DNA from: Mycolicibacterium phlei
GTDB lineage: Bacteria > Actinomycetota > Actinomycetes > Mycobacteriales > Mycobacteriaceae
Direction of reading: 5' to 3'
DNA length: 64,000 nucleotides
NCBI RefSeq assembly: GCF_001583415.1
Contig: NZ_CP014475.1
Span: forward strand, 992,001 to 1,056,000
The notes below the pieces were generated by a model, which worked only from the letters and a program-made list of their open reading frames with translations, did not search any database and had not been told where the DNA came from. Below are positions 1-8,605 of this stretch, in pieces (positions within the stretch are counted from its first letter, which is position 1; each line of letters starts with the position of its first letter). The position numbers and the translations under genes are program-made.

Positions 1-42
1 ACCGGCGGGATCGTCGCGTTGCATCGGGCCATCAAGCCGTAA
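1..42 (+). CDS. menG: 3' end of demethylmenaquinone methyltransferase (MenG/UbiE), partial
   Basis: Frame 1 reads thirteen residues, TGGIVALHRAIKP, and then a TAA stop. This resembles the extreme C-terminus of UbiE/MenG methyltransferases, whose E. coli member ends in a VALHRG-type motif. The enzyme makes the last C-methylation of menaquinone. Position supports the call: in M. tuberculosis Rv0558 (menG) lies just before Rv0561c-Rv0563, which follow here. The body of the gene lies outside the window, so the assignment rests on these few residues plus synteny. Confidence 0.6.
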   Translation, partial: TGGIVALHRAIKP

Positions 43-62
43 CGGCGGAGTACCTTCAGTGC

Positions 63-1130
63 ATGCACGGACGCCTCGCTGACCCGAACCTCACCCTCGG
101 CACCGATCCCCGCTCCGACCCGCGAATGGTCAAGGCGATGGCGCAGTTCGGGCTCGACGGACGACTGCCCGCCGCGCCGCTGACCCGCGAATCGCCGCTG
201 GCCGACCGCCTGCAGTTCGCCGCACTCGCCGAGCAGGGCACCGGCGCGGTCCTCAACACGCTGGGCGCGAAGGTGCCTGCGCCGGCCGGGTTCACCACCA
301 CCACGACGACGATCACCGGCCCCGACGGCAACGAGATCCCGCTGTACATCGCCCGGCCCGACCAAGCCCGATCCGATACCGACGGACCCCTGCCCGCCGT
401 GGTGTACCTGCACGGCGGCGGCATGGCGATCGGCAGCGCCGCAGACGTCGGCTATGCCCGGATCCGCGACAACCTCGCCGCCCAGGGGCTGGTCGCCGTC
501 TTCGTCGAGTTCCGCAACTCCGGCGGCCGACTCGGCCCACACCCGTTCCCGGCCGGGCTCACCGACTGCGCGGCCGCGGTGCGCTGGGTGGCCGCCAACA
601 AGGCCGATCTCGGCGTCTCACACCTGATCGTCTCCGGCGAGTCCGGCGGCGGAAACCTCACTCTGACGGTGGCGCACAAGGCGAAACGGGAAGGCTGGCT
701 CGACGAGATCGCCGGCTTCTACGCGTTCTGCCCGTACATCTCCAACCGCTACCACGAGGACGCCCCGGACCTGCCGTCGCTGGTCGAGAACGACGAGTAC
801 TTCATCAGCCGCCAGCAGCTCGACCTGCTGGCCTCGATCTACGACCCCGACGGCACGCACGTGGGTGACCCGACCTGCTGGGCGTCCGCCGCCACCGACG
901 ATGATTTGAAAGGGCTTCCGCCGCACGTGATTTCGGTCAACGAGCTGGATCCGCTGCGCGACGAGGGACTGCAGTACTACCGTCGGCTGGTGCGCAACGG
1001 GGTGTCGGCGGTCGGCCGGATGGTGGCGGGCACCTGCCACGGCGGGGATCTGCTGCTCGGCGGTTACATGCCGGAGGTGTTCGCCGCGTCGATCCGCGAC
1101 GTCGCCGGGTTCGCCCGCTCGCTGGGCTAG
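63..1130 (+). CDS. alpha/beta hydrolase (hormone-sensitive-lipase / acetyl-esterase family)
   Basis: This 355-residue protein is a probable cytosolic carboxylesterase. It has the oxyanion-hole HGGG at residues 117-120 and the nucleophile elbow GESGG at 192-196 (Ser194). The probable acid Asp297 lies in ELDP and the probable catalytic His326 in the CHGGD segment. The order and spacing are typical of the hormone-sensitive-lipase (alpha/beta hydrolase fold-3) family. ATG 63 lies 20 bases after the menG stop, so the two genes could share a transcript. The natural ester substrate cannot be read from sequence. Its 3' end overlaps the stop of the small secreted protein on the other strand. Confidence 0.85.
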   Translation: MHGRLADPNLTLGTDPRSDPRMVKAMAQFGLDGRLPAAPLTRESPLADRLQFAALAEQGTGAVLNTLGAKVPAPAGFTTTTTTITGPDGNEIPLYIARPDQARSDTDGPLPAVVYLHGGGMAIGSAADVGYARIRDNLAAQGLVAVFVEFRNSGGRLGPHPFPAGLTDCAAAVRWVAANKADLGVSHLIVSGESGGGNLTLTVAHKAKREGWLDEIAGFYAFCPYISNRYHEDAPDLPSLVENDEYFISRQQLDLLASIYDPDGTHVGDPTCWASAATDDDLKGLPPHVISVNELDPLRDEGLQYYRRLVRNGVSAVGRMVAGTCHGGDLLLGGYMPEVFAASIRDVAGFARSLG

Positions 1131-1345
1131 TTGTACGACTCGAAGGCGGCGCTGCCGGGCAGTGCCACCTCGCCGCGGCTCTGTCGCTGCGGGGTCTGCG
1201 GGGTGCCGCGGAATGGTTCGCACACGCCGACGTAGGGGACGTCCCGGCACGGTCCGTGCGGTGCGGCCACCGCGGTGCCGGCGCCGCCGAGCACAAACGC
1301 CGCGCCGAGCGCCGCGCAGGCCAGTCGAGTTGTTGTTCCGAGCAT
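1127..1345 (-). CDS. small secreted protein of unknown function
   Basis: A 72-residue protein. Residues 1-28 form a clear Sec signal peptide: a positively charged start, a hydrophobic Ala/Gly-rich core and cleavage after an AVAA-type site. The mature part of about 44 residues has two cysteines (around 33 and 42) that could form a disulfide. I recognise no family. The stop codon overlaps the convergent esterase stop by four bases. It occupies roughly the place of the small secreted protein Rv0559c in M. tuberculosis, but I see no convincing similarity to it. Confidence 0.6.
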   Translation of the reverse strand: MLGTTTRLACAALGAAFVLGGAGTAVAAPHGPCRDVPYVGVCEPFRGTPQTPQRQSRGEVALPGSAAFESYN

Positions 1346-1442
1346 CTGCGTCCCTTTCCGCCGATGCAGATACAGAACGTCCCGCAGCGCCAGGCTAATC
1401 CCGATCGCGGACCCGGAAAAGCTTGTCTAGCAGGGCTTATAG

Positions 1443-1895
1443 TTAGCCACGCTTGCCAAGCGTCGCCCACAGCCGCGCCGTCTGCGCGCCGACGTCCGGA
1501 TCGTGGGTCCGCTGGAAGTTGCGCCCGCCGCGGCCGAAGGTCGCGACGACCGCGGCCGGAACGTCGGCCTCGGACACCGCATCTGCGACCCAGACACACG
1601 GCCGCACGTGCACCAGGTCGACGTCGACCGCGGCGGGATCGTCGTCGTAGCGGTAGGGCCCGTCCACCCGCCCCAGCCGGTAGCGGCCGTCGGTGTCGCG
1701 CGTCCACACGAACGACCCGTCGGGCACCGCCGCGAACCGTTCGACCCGCCGCGCCAACCGCTCCAGCGCCGCCGGACCGTCCACACCGGCCTCTCCGAAG
1801 CCCACCAGCCCACGACCCAGTGCCCGCTCCAGAGCCGCCTGCGGGTCGAGCCCGTCGCGACGGGACCGCATCGGAGCCCGGTACACCTCGGCCAT
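1443..1895 (-). CDS. conserved hypothetical protein, about 150 aa
   Basis: The reading frame is open up to 2027, but the ATG at 1895 (MAEVYRAPMR) is the best start. It gives a compact 150-residue soluble protein and leaves room for a divergent promoter. The protein is charged, with an Arg-rich helical first half and a second half rich in Val/Asp strands (near WTRDTDGRYRLGRVDGPY). It has no signal peptide, membrane segment or catalytic motif that I recognise. Function is unknown. Confidence 0.6.
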   Translation of the reverse strand: MAEVYRAPMRSRRDGLDPQAALERALGRGLVGFGEAGVDGPAALERLARRVERFAAVPDGSFVWTRDTDGRYRLGRVDGPYRYDDDPAAVDVDLVHVRPCVWVADAVSEADVPAAVVATFGRGGRNFQRTHDPDVGAQTARLWATLGKRG

Positions 1896-1916
1896 CCGCG
1901 CTATTCTGCCTGCGAG

Positions 1917-2145
1917 ATGGAGACGTTCAAGCGCTACCTGGTGATCCAGGGGGATGATGTTCGTCTTCGGCATCGTCGGGCCGATCTTTCTCATCCTGTA
2001 CTTCGCGTCGCAGCCCGACCCGACCATGCGGTGGGCCTACTGGATCGGCCTGTTCATCACCGCCGGCGACATCCTGGCCGCGCTGTATATGACCGAAAGC
2101 GCGCTGCCGCAGCAAGATTCACGCGACGACGACGCGCTCAGCTGA
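1917..2145 (+). CDS. small two-helix membrane protein, frame interrupted by one base at a G5 run
   Basis: From the ATG at 1917 the frame reads METFKRYLVIQG, then loses the downstream reading frame. An open frame starting at ATG 1954 continues with MMFVFGIVGPIFLILYF and a second hydrophobic stretch (WIGLFITAGDILAALYM), ending at 2145. Removing one G from the run 1949-1953 joins the two parts into a 75-residue protein with two membrane helices and a charged tail. As given, only the 63-residue product from 1954 can be made, and the G-run sits too close to that ATG to be a good ribosome site. The end overlaps the convergent menJ stop by eight bases. Function is unknown. Confidence 0.6.
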
Positions 2146-3357
2146 ACGGCTTGCGCTCGTCGATGCGGCGCGACAGCCGGCCCGCCCCGCGCCACACCCG
2201 CGCGACCCAGTCCTCGTCCTCGTCGGTGACGAAGTTGCCCATCACCCGCACCGCGATGTTCATCAGGAACGCCGAACGCATCGCCAACGGACCCGCCGCG
2301 GGCAGGAACCGCGGGAACGTCAGCAGCAGCGCCAGCCGCCGAGCGACGGAGAAGCCGCGCGCGTAGTGCGCCGACAGCACCGCGGGCCACGCCTCGGTGA
2401 GGTCGCCGGAGCCCAGCAGCTCGGCGGCCAGCCGGCCGGTCTCCAGGCCGTAGTCGATGCCCTCGCCGTTGAGCGGGTTCACGCACGCCGCGGCGTCGCC
2501 GACCAGCATCCAGTTCGGCCCGGCCACCCCCGACACCGCACCGCCCATCGGCAGCAGCGCCGACAGCCCGGCCCGCGGCTCGCCCTCGAAGCCCCACTCG
2601 TCGCGGCGCAGGCTGGTGTAGTACGACATCAGCGGCCGCAGCGCCGCGTCGGCGGGCCGTTTGGCGGTGGCCAGCGCGCCGACGCCGATGTTCACCTCGC
2701 CGTTGCCCAGCGGGAAGATCCAACCGTAGCCGGGCAGCACCTTGCCCTCGGGGAGCGCAGCTCCAGATGTGATGTGATCCACGGCTCACTGGCCCGCGGG
2801 GTGGCGATGTAGCCGCGCGCCGCGACGCCGTACACCGTCTCCTGATGCCACTTGCGGCCCAGCGCACGGCCCAGCGTCGAGCGGGCGCCGTCGGCCACGA
2901 TCAGCTCCGAACAGCCGATCTCCTCACCCGTGCTGAGCACCACCGTCGACACCCGGCCGCTGGAATCGTGGCGCACGTCAACGGCTTTCACACCGAGCAT
3001 CATCTTCGCGCCCTCGTCGACGGCCACCATCCGGATGCGGTCGTCGAGCTCGGTGCGCGGCACCGCGCTCGATGTCGCCGGAAACGACGGACCCGGCCAG
3101 CTCACCTCGACGTCGGCGCCGAAGCCCGACATCCGCAGCCCGCGGTGCTGCACCCGGCCGGCCAGCCACGAGCCCAGACCCAGCCGCTGCATCTCCAGCA
3201 CTGCGCGCGGGGTCAGCCCGTCGCCGCAGGCCTTGTCGCGCGGGAACTGCGCCGAGTCGATGACCAGCACGTCACGGCCCGCCCGAGCGGCCCAGGCGGC
3301 AGCCGAGGAACCCGCCGGCCCGGCGCCGACCACCACCACGTCCGCTCGTGAGTTCAT
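2138..3357 (-). pseudogene. menJ: menaquinone reductase MenJ (geranylgeranyl-reductase family), frameshifted
   Basis: MenJ is a membrane-associated FAD enzyme that saturates one isoprene unit of the menaquinone tail; Rv0561c is the M. tuberculosis gene. From ATG 3357 the protein shows the dinucleotide motif GAGPAG (residues 11-16) and the family segment around DKACGDGLTPRA. The frame then shifts near HLELR. The C-terminal part resumes in another frame with LPGYGWIFPLGNGEVNIG, the FAD motif VGDAAACVNPLNGEGI, and a stop at 2138. Adding one base to the G4 run at 2750-2753 (C run on the coding strand) restores about 406 residues, the family length. As written the gene is broken; I suspect a consensus error. 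It diverges from grcC1 with only 21 bases between the starts. Confidence 0.85.
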
Positions 3358-3378
3358 GGCTCCCAGTATGTTGGCAGG

Positions 3379-4386
3379 GTGAGCACGCCAGCGACCGTGG
3401 TGGCCGGGGTCGATTTCGGGGACCCCGCGTTTGCGCAGGACGTCCGTGACGGCGTGGCGCGTATCGAGGACCTCATGGCCTCTGAACTGGGCAAAGCCGA
3501 CGAGCTGATGGCCGAGGCGGTCCAGCATCTGTTCCAGGCCGGGGGAAAGCGGTTCCGCCCGCTGTTCACCGTGTTGTCCGCGCAGTTGGGTCCCGAGCCC
3601 GACGCGTGGCAGGTCACGGTGGCCGGTGCGGTCATCGAGCTGGTGCACCTGGCGACGCTGTACCACGACGACGTTATGGACGAGGCCCAGGTGCGCCGCG
3701 GCGCCGACAGCGCCAACGCCCGCTGGGGCAACAACATCGCCATCCTGGCGGGCGACTACCTGTTCGCCACCGCGTCGCGGCTGGTCAGCAGGCTGGGGCC
3801 GGAGGCGGTGCGGATCATCGCCGACACGTTCGCCCAGCTGGTGACCGGTCAGATGCGCGAGACCCGTGGCGCCGCCGACCACGTCGACTCCATCGACCAC
3901 TACCTGAAGGTGGTCTACGAGAAGACGGCGTGCCTGATCGCGGCGTCCGGCCGGTTCGGGGCGACGTTCTCCGGCGCCGACGAGGACCAGATCGAGCGGC
4001 TGTCGCGGCTGGGCGGCATCGTCGGCACCGCGTTCCAGATTTCCGACGACATCATCGACATCGCCTCCGACCCCGAGGAGTCCGGCAAGGTTCCGGGCAC
4101 CGACCTGCGGGAAGGCGTGCACACCCTGCCGGTGCTGTACGCCCTGCGCGACACCGGGCCCGACGCCGACCGGCTGCGCGAGCTGCTGGCCGGCCCGGTG
4201 ACCGACGACGCCGACGTCGCCGAGGCGCTGACGCTGCTGCGCCGCTCGGCGGGGATGGCGCGGGCCAAGGAGACGGTCGCCCAGTACGCGGCGATGGCGC
4301 GCGAGGAGTTGGCCGGGCTGCCGGACGGACCGGGTCGCCAGGCGCTGGCAACGCTGGTCGACTACACGGTCACGCGACACGGCTGA
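3379..4386 (+). CDS. grcC1: polyprenyl diphosphate synthase GrcC1
   Basis: This trans-prenyltransferase extends allylic diphosphates with isopentenyl diphosphate. Its product chain probably feeds the menaquinone side chain or a related lipid. The first aspartate-rich motif is DDVMD at residues 97-101, within LYHDDVMDEAQVRRG. The second is DDIID at 223-227. GGKRFRP near 56-61 is the usual substrate-binding segment. The length of 335 residues is normal for the family, and the start is GTG 3379. Orthologue of Rv0562 by order. It sits back-to-back with menJ, so isoprenoid chain synthesis and later chain reduction share a promoter region. Confidence 0.92.
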   Translation: MSTPATVVAGVDFGDPAFAQDVRDGVARIEDLMASELGKADELMAEAVQHLFQAGGKRFRPLFTVLSAQLGPEPDAWQVTVAGAVIELVHLATLYHDDVMDEAQVRRGADSANARWGNNIAILAGDYLFATASRLVSRLGPEAVRIIADTFAQLVTGQMRETRGAADHVDSIDHYLKVVYEKTACLIAASGRFGATFSGADEDQIERLSRLGGIVGTAFQISDDIIDIASDPEESGKVPGTDLREGVHTLPVLYALRDTGPDADRLRELLAGPVTDDADVAEALTLLRRSAGMARAKETVAQYAAMAREELAGLPDGPGRQALATLVDYTVTRHG

Positions 4387-4405
4387 CGGTTGCGGAACTT
4401 GCAGA

Positions 4406-4424
4406 GGTCAACTAAGCGTTGACC
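4406..4424. promoter_or_regulatory. inverted repeat upstream of htpX
   Basis: GGTCAAC (4406-4412) and GTTGACC (4418-4424) are perfect 7-base arms around TAAGC. The repeat lies 31 bases before the htpX ATG, in the only gap between grcC1 and htpX. It is a candidate operator. It does not match the HspR HAIR element (CTTGAGT-N7-ACTCAAG). Confidence 0.4.
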
Positions 4425-4455
4425 CTGCGAGACTTCTGGTAGGAGGCAGGCCCTG

Positions 4456-5328
4456 ATGCGTTGGAACCCGCATGCGAACACCGCCAAGACGTTCCTGTTG
4501 CTGGCGTTGTTCTCCGCCCTGATCGTCGCGATCGGCGCGATGTTCGGCCGGAACATCATGTTCCTTGCGGTGCTGTTCGCGATCGGGATGAACGCCTACG
4601 TCTACTTCAACAGCGACAAGCTGGCGCTGCGGGCGATGCACGCGGTGCCGGTCAACGAGATGCAGGCGCCGGTGATGTACCGCATTGTGCGGGAGCTGGC
4701 CACCACCGCGCGCCAGCCGATGCCGCGGCTGTACATCAGCGACACGGCGGCACCCAACGCGTTCGCGACCGGCCGCAACCCGCGCAACGCGGCGGTGTGC
4801 TGTACGACGGGCATCCTGCAGATCCTCAACGAGCGTGAGCTGCGCGCCGTGCTCGGCCACGAGCTGTCGCACGTCTACAACCGCGACATCCTGATCAACT
4901 GTGTCGCCGGTGCGATGGCGTCGGTGATCACCGCGCTGGCCAACATGGCGTTCTTCGCCAGCATGTTCAACGGCAACCGCGACAACGCGAATCCGTTTGC
5001 GATCCTGCTGGTCTCGATGCTGGGCCCGATCGCCGCGACGGTGATCAAGCTGGCGGTGTCGCGGTCGCGGGAGTACCAGGCCGACCAGTCCGGCGCCGAG
5101 CTGACCGGTGACCCGCTGGCGCTGGCCAGCGCGCTGCGCAAGATCAGCATGGGTGTGGAGGCCGCGCCGCTGCCGCCGGAGCCGCAGCTGGCCGACCAGG
5201 CGCACCTGATGATCGCCAACCCGTTCCGCGCCGGCGAGAAGATCGGCAAGCTGTTCTCCACGCACCCGCCGATCGCCGACCGCATCGCCCGCCTGGAGGC
5301 CATGGCGGGCCGCGGCCCGGGCTACTAG
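4456..5328 (+). CDS. htpX: membrane zinc metalloprotease HtpX
   Basis: HtpX degrades misfolded membrane proteins and is an M48-family stress protease. The zinc site is HELSH at residues 135-139, followed by the expected acidic ligand region near SREYQAD. Two N-terminal hydrophobic helices (about 13-30 and 35-52) and another pair near 155-200 anchor it with the catalytic domain facing the cytosol. The 290 residues match the family, and Rv0563 is the positional orthologue. AGGAGG at 4441-4446 is a strong ribosome-binding site for ATG 4456. The inverted repeat just upstream suggests its own regulation, separate from grcC1. Confidence 0.93.
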   Translation: MRWNPHANTAKTFLLLALFSALIVAIGAMFGRNIMFLAVLFAIGMNAYVYFNSDKLALRAMHAVPVNEMQAPVMYRIVRELATTARQPMPRLYISDTAAPNAFATGRNPRNAAVCCTTGILQILNERELRAVLGHELSHVYNRDILINCVAGAMASVITALANMAFFASMFNGNRDNANPFAILLVSMLGPIAATVIKLAVSRSREYQADQSGAELTGDPLALASALRKISMGVEAAPLPPEPQLADQAHLMIANPFRAGEKIGKLFSTHPPIADRIARLEAMAGRGPGY

Positions 5329-5379
5329 CCCCTCGGAAGTAACGCTGCGCCCCTGATGGGCGACCAATATGGTGTGTTC

Positions 5380-5919
5380 ATGCTGAGCAGACTCCTGATC
5401 GGCGTCGCGGGCGCGGGACTCGCGGTCGCGGCCGCGGCCGGTGTCGCTGCCGCGCAGCCGCCCGCTCCGGCGCCCACCCCGGCGCCGCCGAACGTTCTCG
5501 CGCTGCCGCCTGCGCAGCTGCCGGACTACGCCAAGATGGACGGCCAGTGGTACGCGTTCAAGACGCCCACCGGGCTGACCTGTGTGCTGCAGCGCAACGG
5601 GCCGTACGGGTGCAGCGGTGCGCTGCCCGCGGCCCCCGACGGCGCCAACCTGGTCCGCGGCGGCCCGGGTCCGGCGGCCTTCTCCGCGACCGATGGTGAC
5701 CCGTTCGCCGGCATCGAGGACGTCAACCTGCTGCCCGAGGGGGTGCGGCTGAGCCTGCAGACCGTCAGCTGCGCCACCACCGGGGGCGGGGTGACGACGT
5801 GCTACGACGACCGCACGCAGTCCGGTTTCGTGCTGAGCCCGGCGGGCAGCTTCATCATCAACGGCGGGGCGCTGCCGCTGCTGGACCGTCACGAGGGCAC
5901 GAACCCGTTCATCAACTAG
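5380..5919 (+). CDS. secreted protein with Pro/Ala-rich N-terminus, unknown function
   Basis: ATG 5380 (MLSRLLIGVAG) is preferred over ATG 5356 because it gives a clean signal peptide cleaved near AAAQP. The mature protein of about 155 residues begins with a Pro/Ala linker. A globular region follows with four cysteines (two near LTCVLQRNGPYGCSG, two near VSCATTGGGVTTC) that are spaced for two disulfides. There is no lipobox, no membrane anchor and no catalytic motif. It resembles mycobacterial secreted proteins of unknown role. It lies between htpX and the convergent gpsA, with five bases to the gpsA stop. Confidence 0.7.
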   Translation: MLSRLLIGVAGAGLAVAAAAGVAAAQPPAPAPTPAPPNVLALPPAQLPDYAKMDGQWYAFKTPTGLTCVLQRNGPYGCSGALPAAPDGANLVRGGPGPAAFSATDGDPFAGIEDVNLLPEGVRLSLQTVSCATTGGGVTTCYDDRTQSGFVLSPAGSFIINGGALPLLDRHEGTNPFIN

Positions 5920-5923
5920 GCGA

Positions 5924-6949
5924 CTAGAAGCCGGCGCCGTGCACCTCGTGGCCGGGCTTCTCGGCCATCAGGCCGCGGTAGGCCTGCTCGACGGTGGAGC
6001 CGTGGTTGACGACGGCGTCCACCTCGCGGGCGATCGGCATCGAGATGCCGTACTGCTCGGCGAATTCCATGATGACGCTGGCGGCCTTGACGCCCTCGGC
6101 GACCTGGTTCATCGACGCGATGATCTCGTCGAGTGACTTGCCCGCGCCCAGCTGCTCGCCGACATGACGGTTGCGGCTGCGCTTGGAGGTGCAGGTGACG
6201 ATCAGGTCGCCGATACCGGCCACCCCCGCGAACGTGTCGCGATGCCCGCCCATCGCCTCGCCGAGCTTGGCCATCTCGCGCACCGCCCGGGCCATCACCA
6301 TGGCGCGGGTATTCTCGCCGATACCAAGGGAATAGCCCATCCCGACGGCGATCGCGTACACGTTCTTCAGCGCCCCGGCCATCTCGACACCGACTACGTC
6401 GTCGGTGGTGTAGGTGCGGAATCGCTTGGTGCGGAACAGTTGTGCGAGGGTGGCCGCCAGGTGCTGGTCGGGCATCGCGAGCACCGCCGCCGCGGCGTAG
6501 CCCTCGGCGACCTCACGCGCGATGTTGGGTCCGGCCAGGATCCCGGCCGGATGGCCCGGCAGCACCTCGTTGACGATTTCGCTCATCCGGTAGTTGGTGC
6601 CCTGCTCGAGGCCCTTCACCAGCGACACCACCGGAACCCAGGGCCGCAGTTCCTTGGCCAGTTCGGTCAGCACCGCGCGGAATCCGTGCGACGGCACGCC
6701 CATGACGATGACGTCCGCGCAGTTGGCAGCCTCGGAGAAGTCGGTCGTCGCGCGCAGGCTCTCCGGCAGCGCCACCTCGTCGCCCAGGTACTTCGAGTTG
6801 CGGTGGTTGTTGTTGATGTCCTCGGCGGTCTCCTCCGAGCGCACCCACTGCAGCGTCGGTCCGCGGCGGGCGCAGATGGCCGCCACGGTGGTGCCCCAGG
6901 AACCACCCCCGAGGACGACGACTTTCGGTTCGCGAAGCGCTGATGCCAT
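5924..6949 (-). CDS. gpsA: NAD(P)H-dependent glycerol-3-phosphate dehydrogenase GpsA
   Basis: GpsA reduces dihydroxyacetone phosphate to sn-glycerol-3-phosphate for phospholipid synthesis. The nucleotide motif GGGSWGT is at residues 14-20. Further family marks are GPNIAREVAEG, the catalytic-lysine region GALKNVYAI, and GDLIVTCTSKRSRN. ATG 6949 (MASALREPK) gives 341 residues, the usual length; the extra upstream open frame lacks family similarity. Orthologue of Rv0564c by order. Confidence 0.93.
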   Translation of the reverse strand: MASALREPKVVVLGGGSWGTTVAAICARRGPTLQWVRSEETAEDINNNHRNSKYLGDEVALPESLRATTDFSEAANCADVIVMGVPSHGFRAVLTELAKELRPWVPVVSLVKGLEQGTNYRMSEIVNEVLPGHPAGILAGPNIAREVAEGYAAAAVLAMPDQHLAATLAQLFRTKRFRTYTTDDVVGVEMAGALKNVYAIAVGMGYSLGIGENTRAMVMARAVREMAKLGEAMGGHRDTFAGVAGIGDLIVTCTSKRSRNRHVGEQLGAGKSLDEIIASMNQVAEGVKAASVIMEFAEQYGISMPIAREVDAVVNHGSTVEQAYRGLMAEKPGHEVHGAGF

Positions 6950-6959
6950 GCGGACCAGA

Positions 6960-7730
6960 TTAGGGCCGACGACCCTCCGCCCGGGGGTGTTTGCCCGTGC
7001 GGGTGCCGTCCGGACTTGTGTTGCGCGGCAGATGCGCAAGCCACTCGTCGATCACCTCGGCGATCAGCGCCGCACCGCGGCTGTTCTGGTGGATGTGGTC
7101 GGTGGTCAACGCCAGCCGGCGGCGGCGGGCCAGGGCGTCGAGATCACCGCCGAGACCGCGCCGCAGCAGCGTCGCGATGAAACCGGCGGGCGTCAACTCG
7201 CGGTACGGCACCGGGTCGACGGGTTGTGAGCGCAGCGCGTCGGCCTGCCGCTCGTGCAGCGGGAGATACGCGACACCGGCCGCCCGCGCGATCTCGGCCA
7301 TCGTCGCGCTGTACTCGGCGGCGGCGCGCATCGGGGCGGCGTCGAGCACCTGGCCGAGCGCGGGCAGCGACAGCAGCGCGATCTCGGCGTCGGTGTCACG
7401 CCGCAGCCGGCCGACGATCCCGGTGAGGCATTCGGCGAACCAGTCCCGGCTCGGCGGTCGCGGAAGTCCCTTGCGTTTCATGGTTTTTGCGGTCGGGTAG
7501 CCGGGGAGGCTGGCGCGTGCGTCGTTGGTGCCGATCAGCACGGTGATCGCGTCGGCTCCGGTGGCGACGACCGGGTCGAGACGCTGCAGCAGGTTATAGG
7601 CGAAGTCGCCGTTGACGCCGAAACGGTGGACCGTGAGCTGTGGATGCCGGCTGGTGAGTGGGGCGATGTAGTCGGCGCTGATCTGGCCGCGGGTGATGCT
7701 GTCGCCGATGCAGCTCAGTCGGATCGTCAT
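6960..7730 (-). CDS. SGNH/GDSL hydrolase
   Basis: A 256-residue SGNH-fold esterase or lipase. Block I is GDSITRG at residues 9-15, with the nucleophilic Ser. Block II is the GVNGDFAYN Gly/Asn region, block III is the GTNDAR segment with the oxyanion Asn, and block V is the DHIHQN segment with Asp and His. There is no signal peptide, so it is probably cytosolic. It lies ten bases upstream of gpsA on the same strand. The M. tuberculosis locus has a monooxygenase (Rv0565c) at this position instead, so this gene is a local difference. The substrate is unknown. Confidence 0.85.
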   Translation of the reverse strand: MTIRLSCIGDSITRGQISADYIAPLTSRHPQLTVHRFGVNGDFAYNLLQRLDPVVATGADAITVLIGTNDARASLPGYPTAKTMKRKGLPRPPSRDWFAECLTGIVGRLRRDTDAEIALLSLPALGQVLDAAPMRAAAEYSATMAEIARAAGVAYLPLHERQADALRSQPVDPVPYRELTPAGFIATLLRRGLGGDLDALARRRRLALTTDHIHQNSRGAALIAEVIDEWLAHLPRNTSPDGTRTGKHPRAEGRRP

Positions 7731-7762
7731 GGGGCTGTCCTTTTCTGCGTACGCTGGGGCGG

Positions 7763-8605
7763 GTGAGGGATCCGGTGCGGATCGAGATCGGCGGACGTCC
7801 GGCGGCGCCGCTGCGGCCGTTCGTCACCGGCTACACGGGCTTCGACCTGTCGGGATTCGAGCCCGGTGTGCACGCCGGTCTGCCGTCGCACACGCTGACC
7901 GCCGTCGTGACCTTCGGTGAACCGTTGGAGATCGACCTGCCGACCGGGCTGAGCGGTGCCAGCGGACGTTACCCGTCGATGGCGAGCGGTCTTCTGGCCC
8001 AGGCGATCTCGATCAGGCACCGGGGCGCGCAGCGCGGCGTGAAGCTGGCGTTCACGCCGCTGGGCGCGCGAATGGTGTACGGGATGCCCGCGGGTGCGCT
8101 GGCCAACACGGTGGTGCCGCTGTCCGATGTGCTGGCCGACCTGTGGCCCGAACTCGAAGACCGGCTCGGTGCGGCGGTGACGTGGCCGCAGCGGTTCCGG
8201 GTGCTCGACGACCTGCTCGCGCGCGCCGTCGCCCGCACGATGCGCGCCGGGACGTTCGACGTCCGCCCCGAGGTCGCGGCGGCCTGGCGGCGGCTGGTCG
8301 ACTCGCGCGGACAGGTGCGGGTCAGCGACCTGGCGCATGACCTCGGGTGCAGCCGACGCCACGTGAGCGCCCGGTTCCGGGAGGAGTTCGGCCTGACGCC
8401 CAAGACGCTGGCGCGGATTTTGCGCTTCGAGCACGCCGTCGGGTTGGCGGCCGCCGCCGGCGCCCCGGCGTGGGCGGAGGTGTCCGCCGCCGCCGGGTAC
8501 GCCGACCAGGCGCACCTGGTGCGCGACTGGCGCAGCTTCACCGGGCGGACGCCGGCCTCCTGGTTCGACGGCGACGTGCTGGTCGACGGCCGTCCGCACG
8601 GCTAG
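7763..8605 (+). CDS. AraC-family transcriptional regulator
   Basis: A 280-residue regulator starting at GTG 7763. The N-terminal half is a cupin-like sensing domain with no clear ligand signature. The C-terminal half carries the two helix-turn-helix units of AraC proteins, around VSDLAHDLGCSRRHVSARF and ADQAHLVRDWRSFTGRTP. It diverges from the SGNH hydrolase with 32 bases between the starts and converges on the cupin gene, sharing a CTAG at the stops. Either neighbour could be its target. Confidence 0.85.
   Translation: MRDPVRIEIGGRPAAPLRPFVTGYTGFDLSGFEPGVHAGLPSHTLTAVVTFGEPLEIDLPTGLSGASGRYPSMASGLLAQAISIRHRGAQRGVKLAFTPLGARMVYGMPAGALANTVVPLSDVLADLWPELEDRLGAAVTWPQRFRVLDDLLARAVARTMRAGTFDVRPEVAAAWRRLVDSRGQVRVSDLAHDLGCSRRHVSARFREEFGLTPKTLARILRFEHAVGLAAAAGAPAWAEVSAAAGYADQAHLVRDWRSFTGRTPASWFDGDVLVDGRPHG

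Noticed and set aside
1949..1953. G5 run as a programmed frameshift site
   Set aside because: No stimulatory hairpin or slippery heptamer is visible, and two other genes break at short G/C runs in the same way, so an error or simple indel is more likely.
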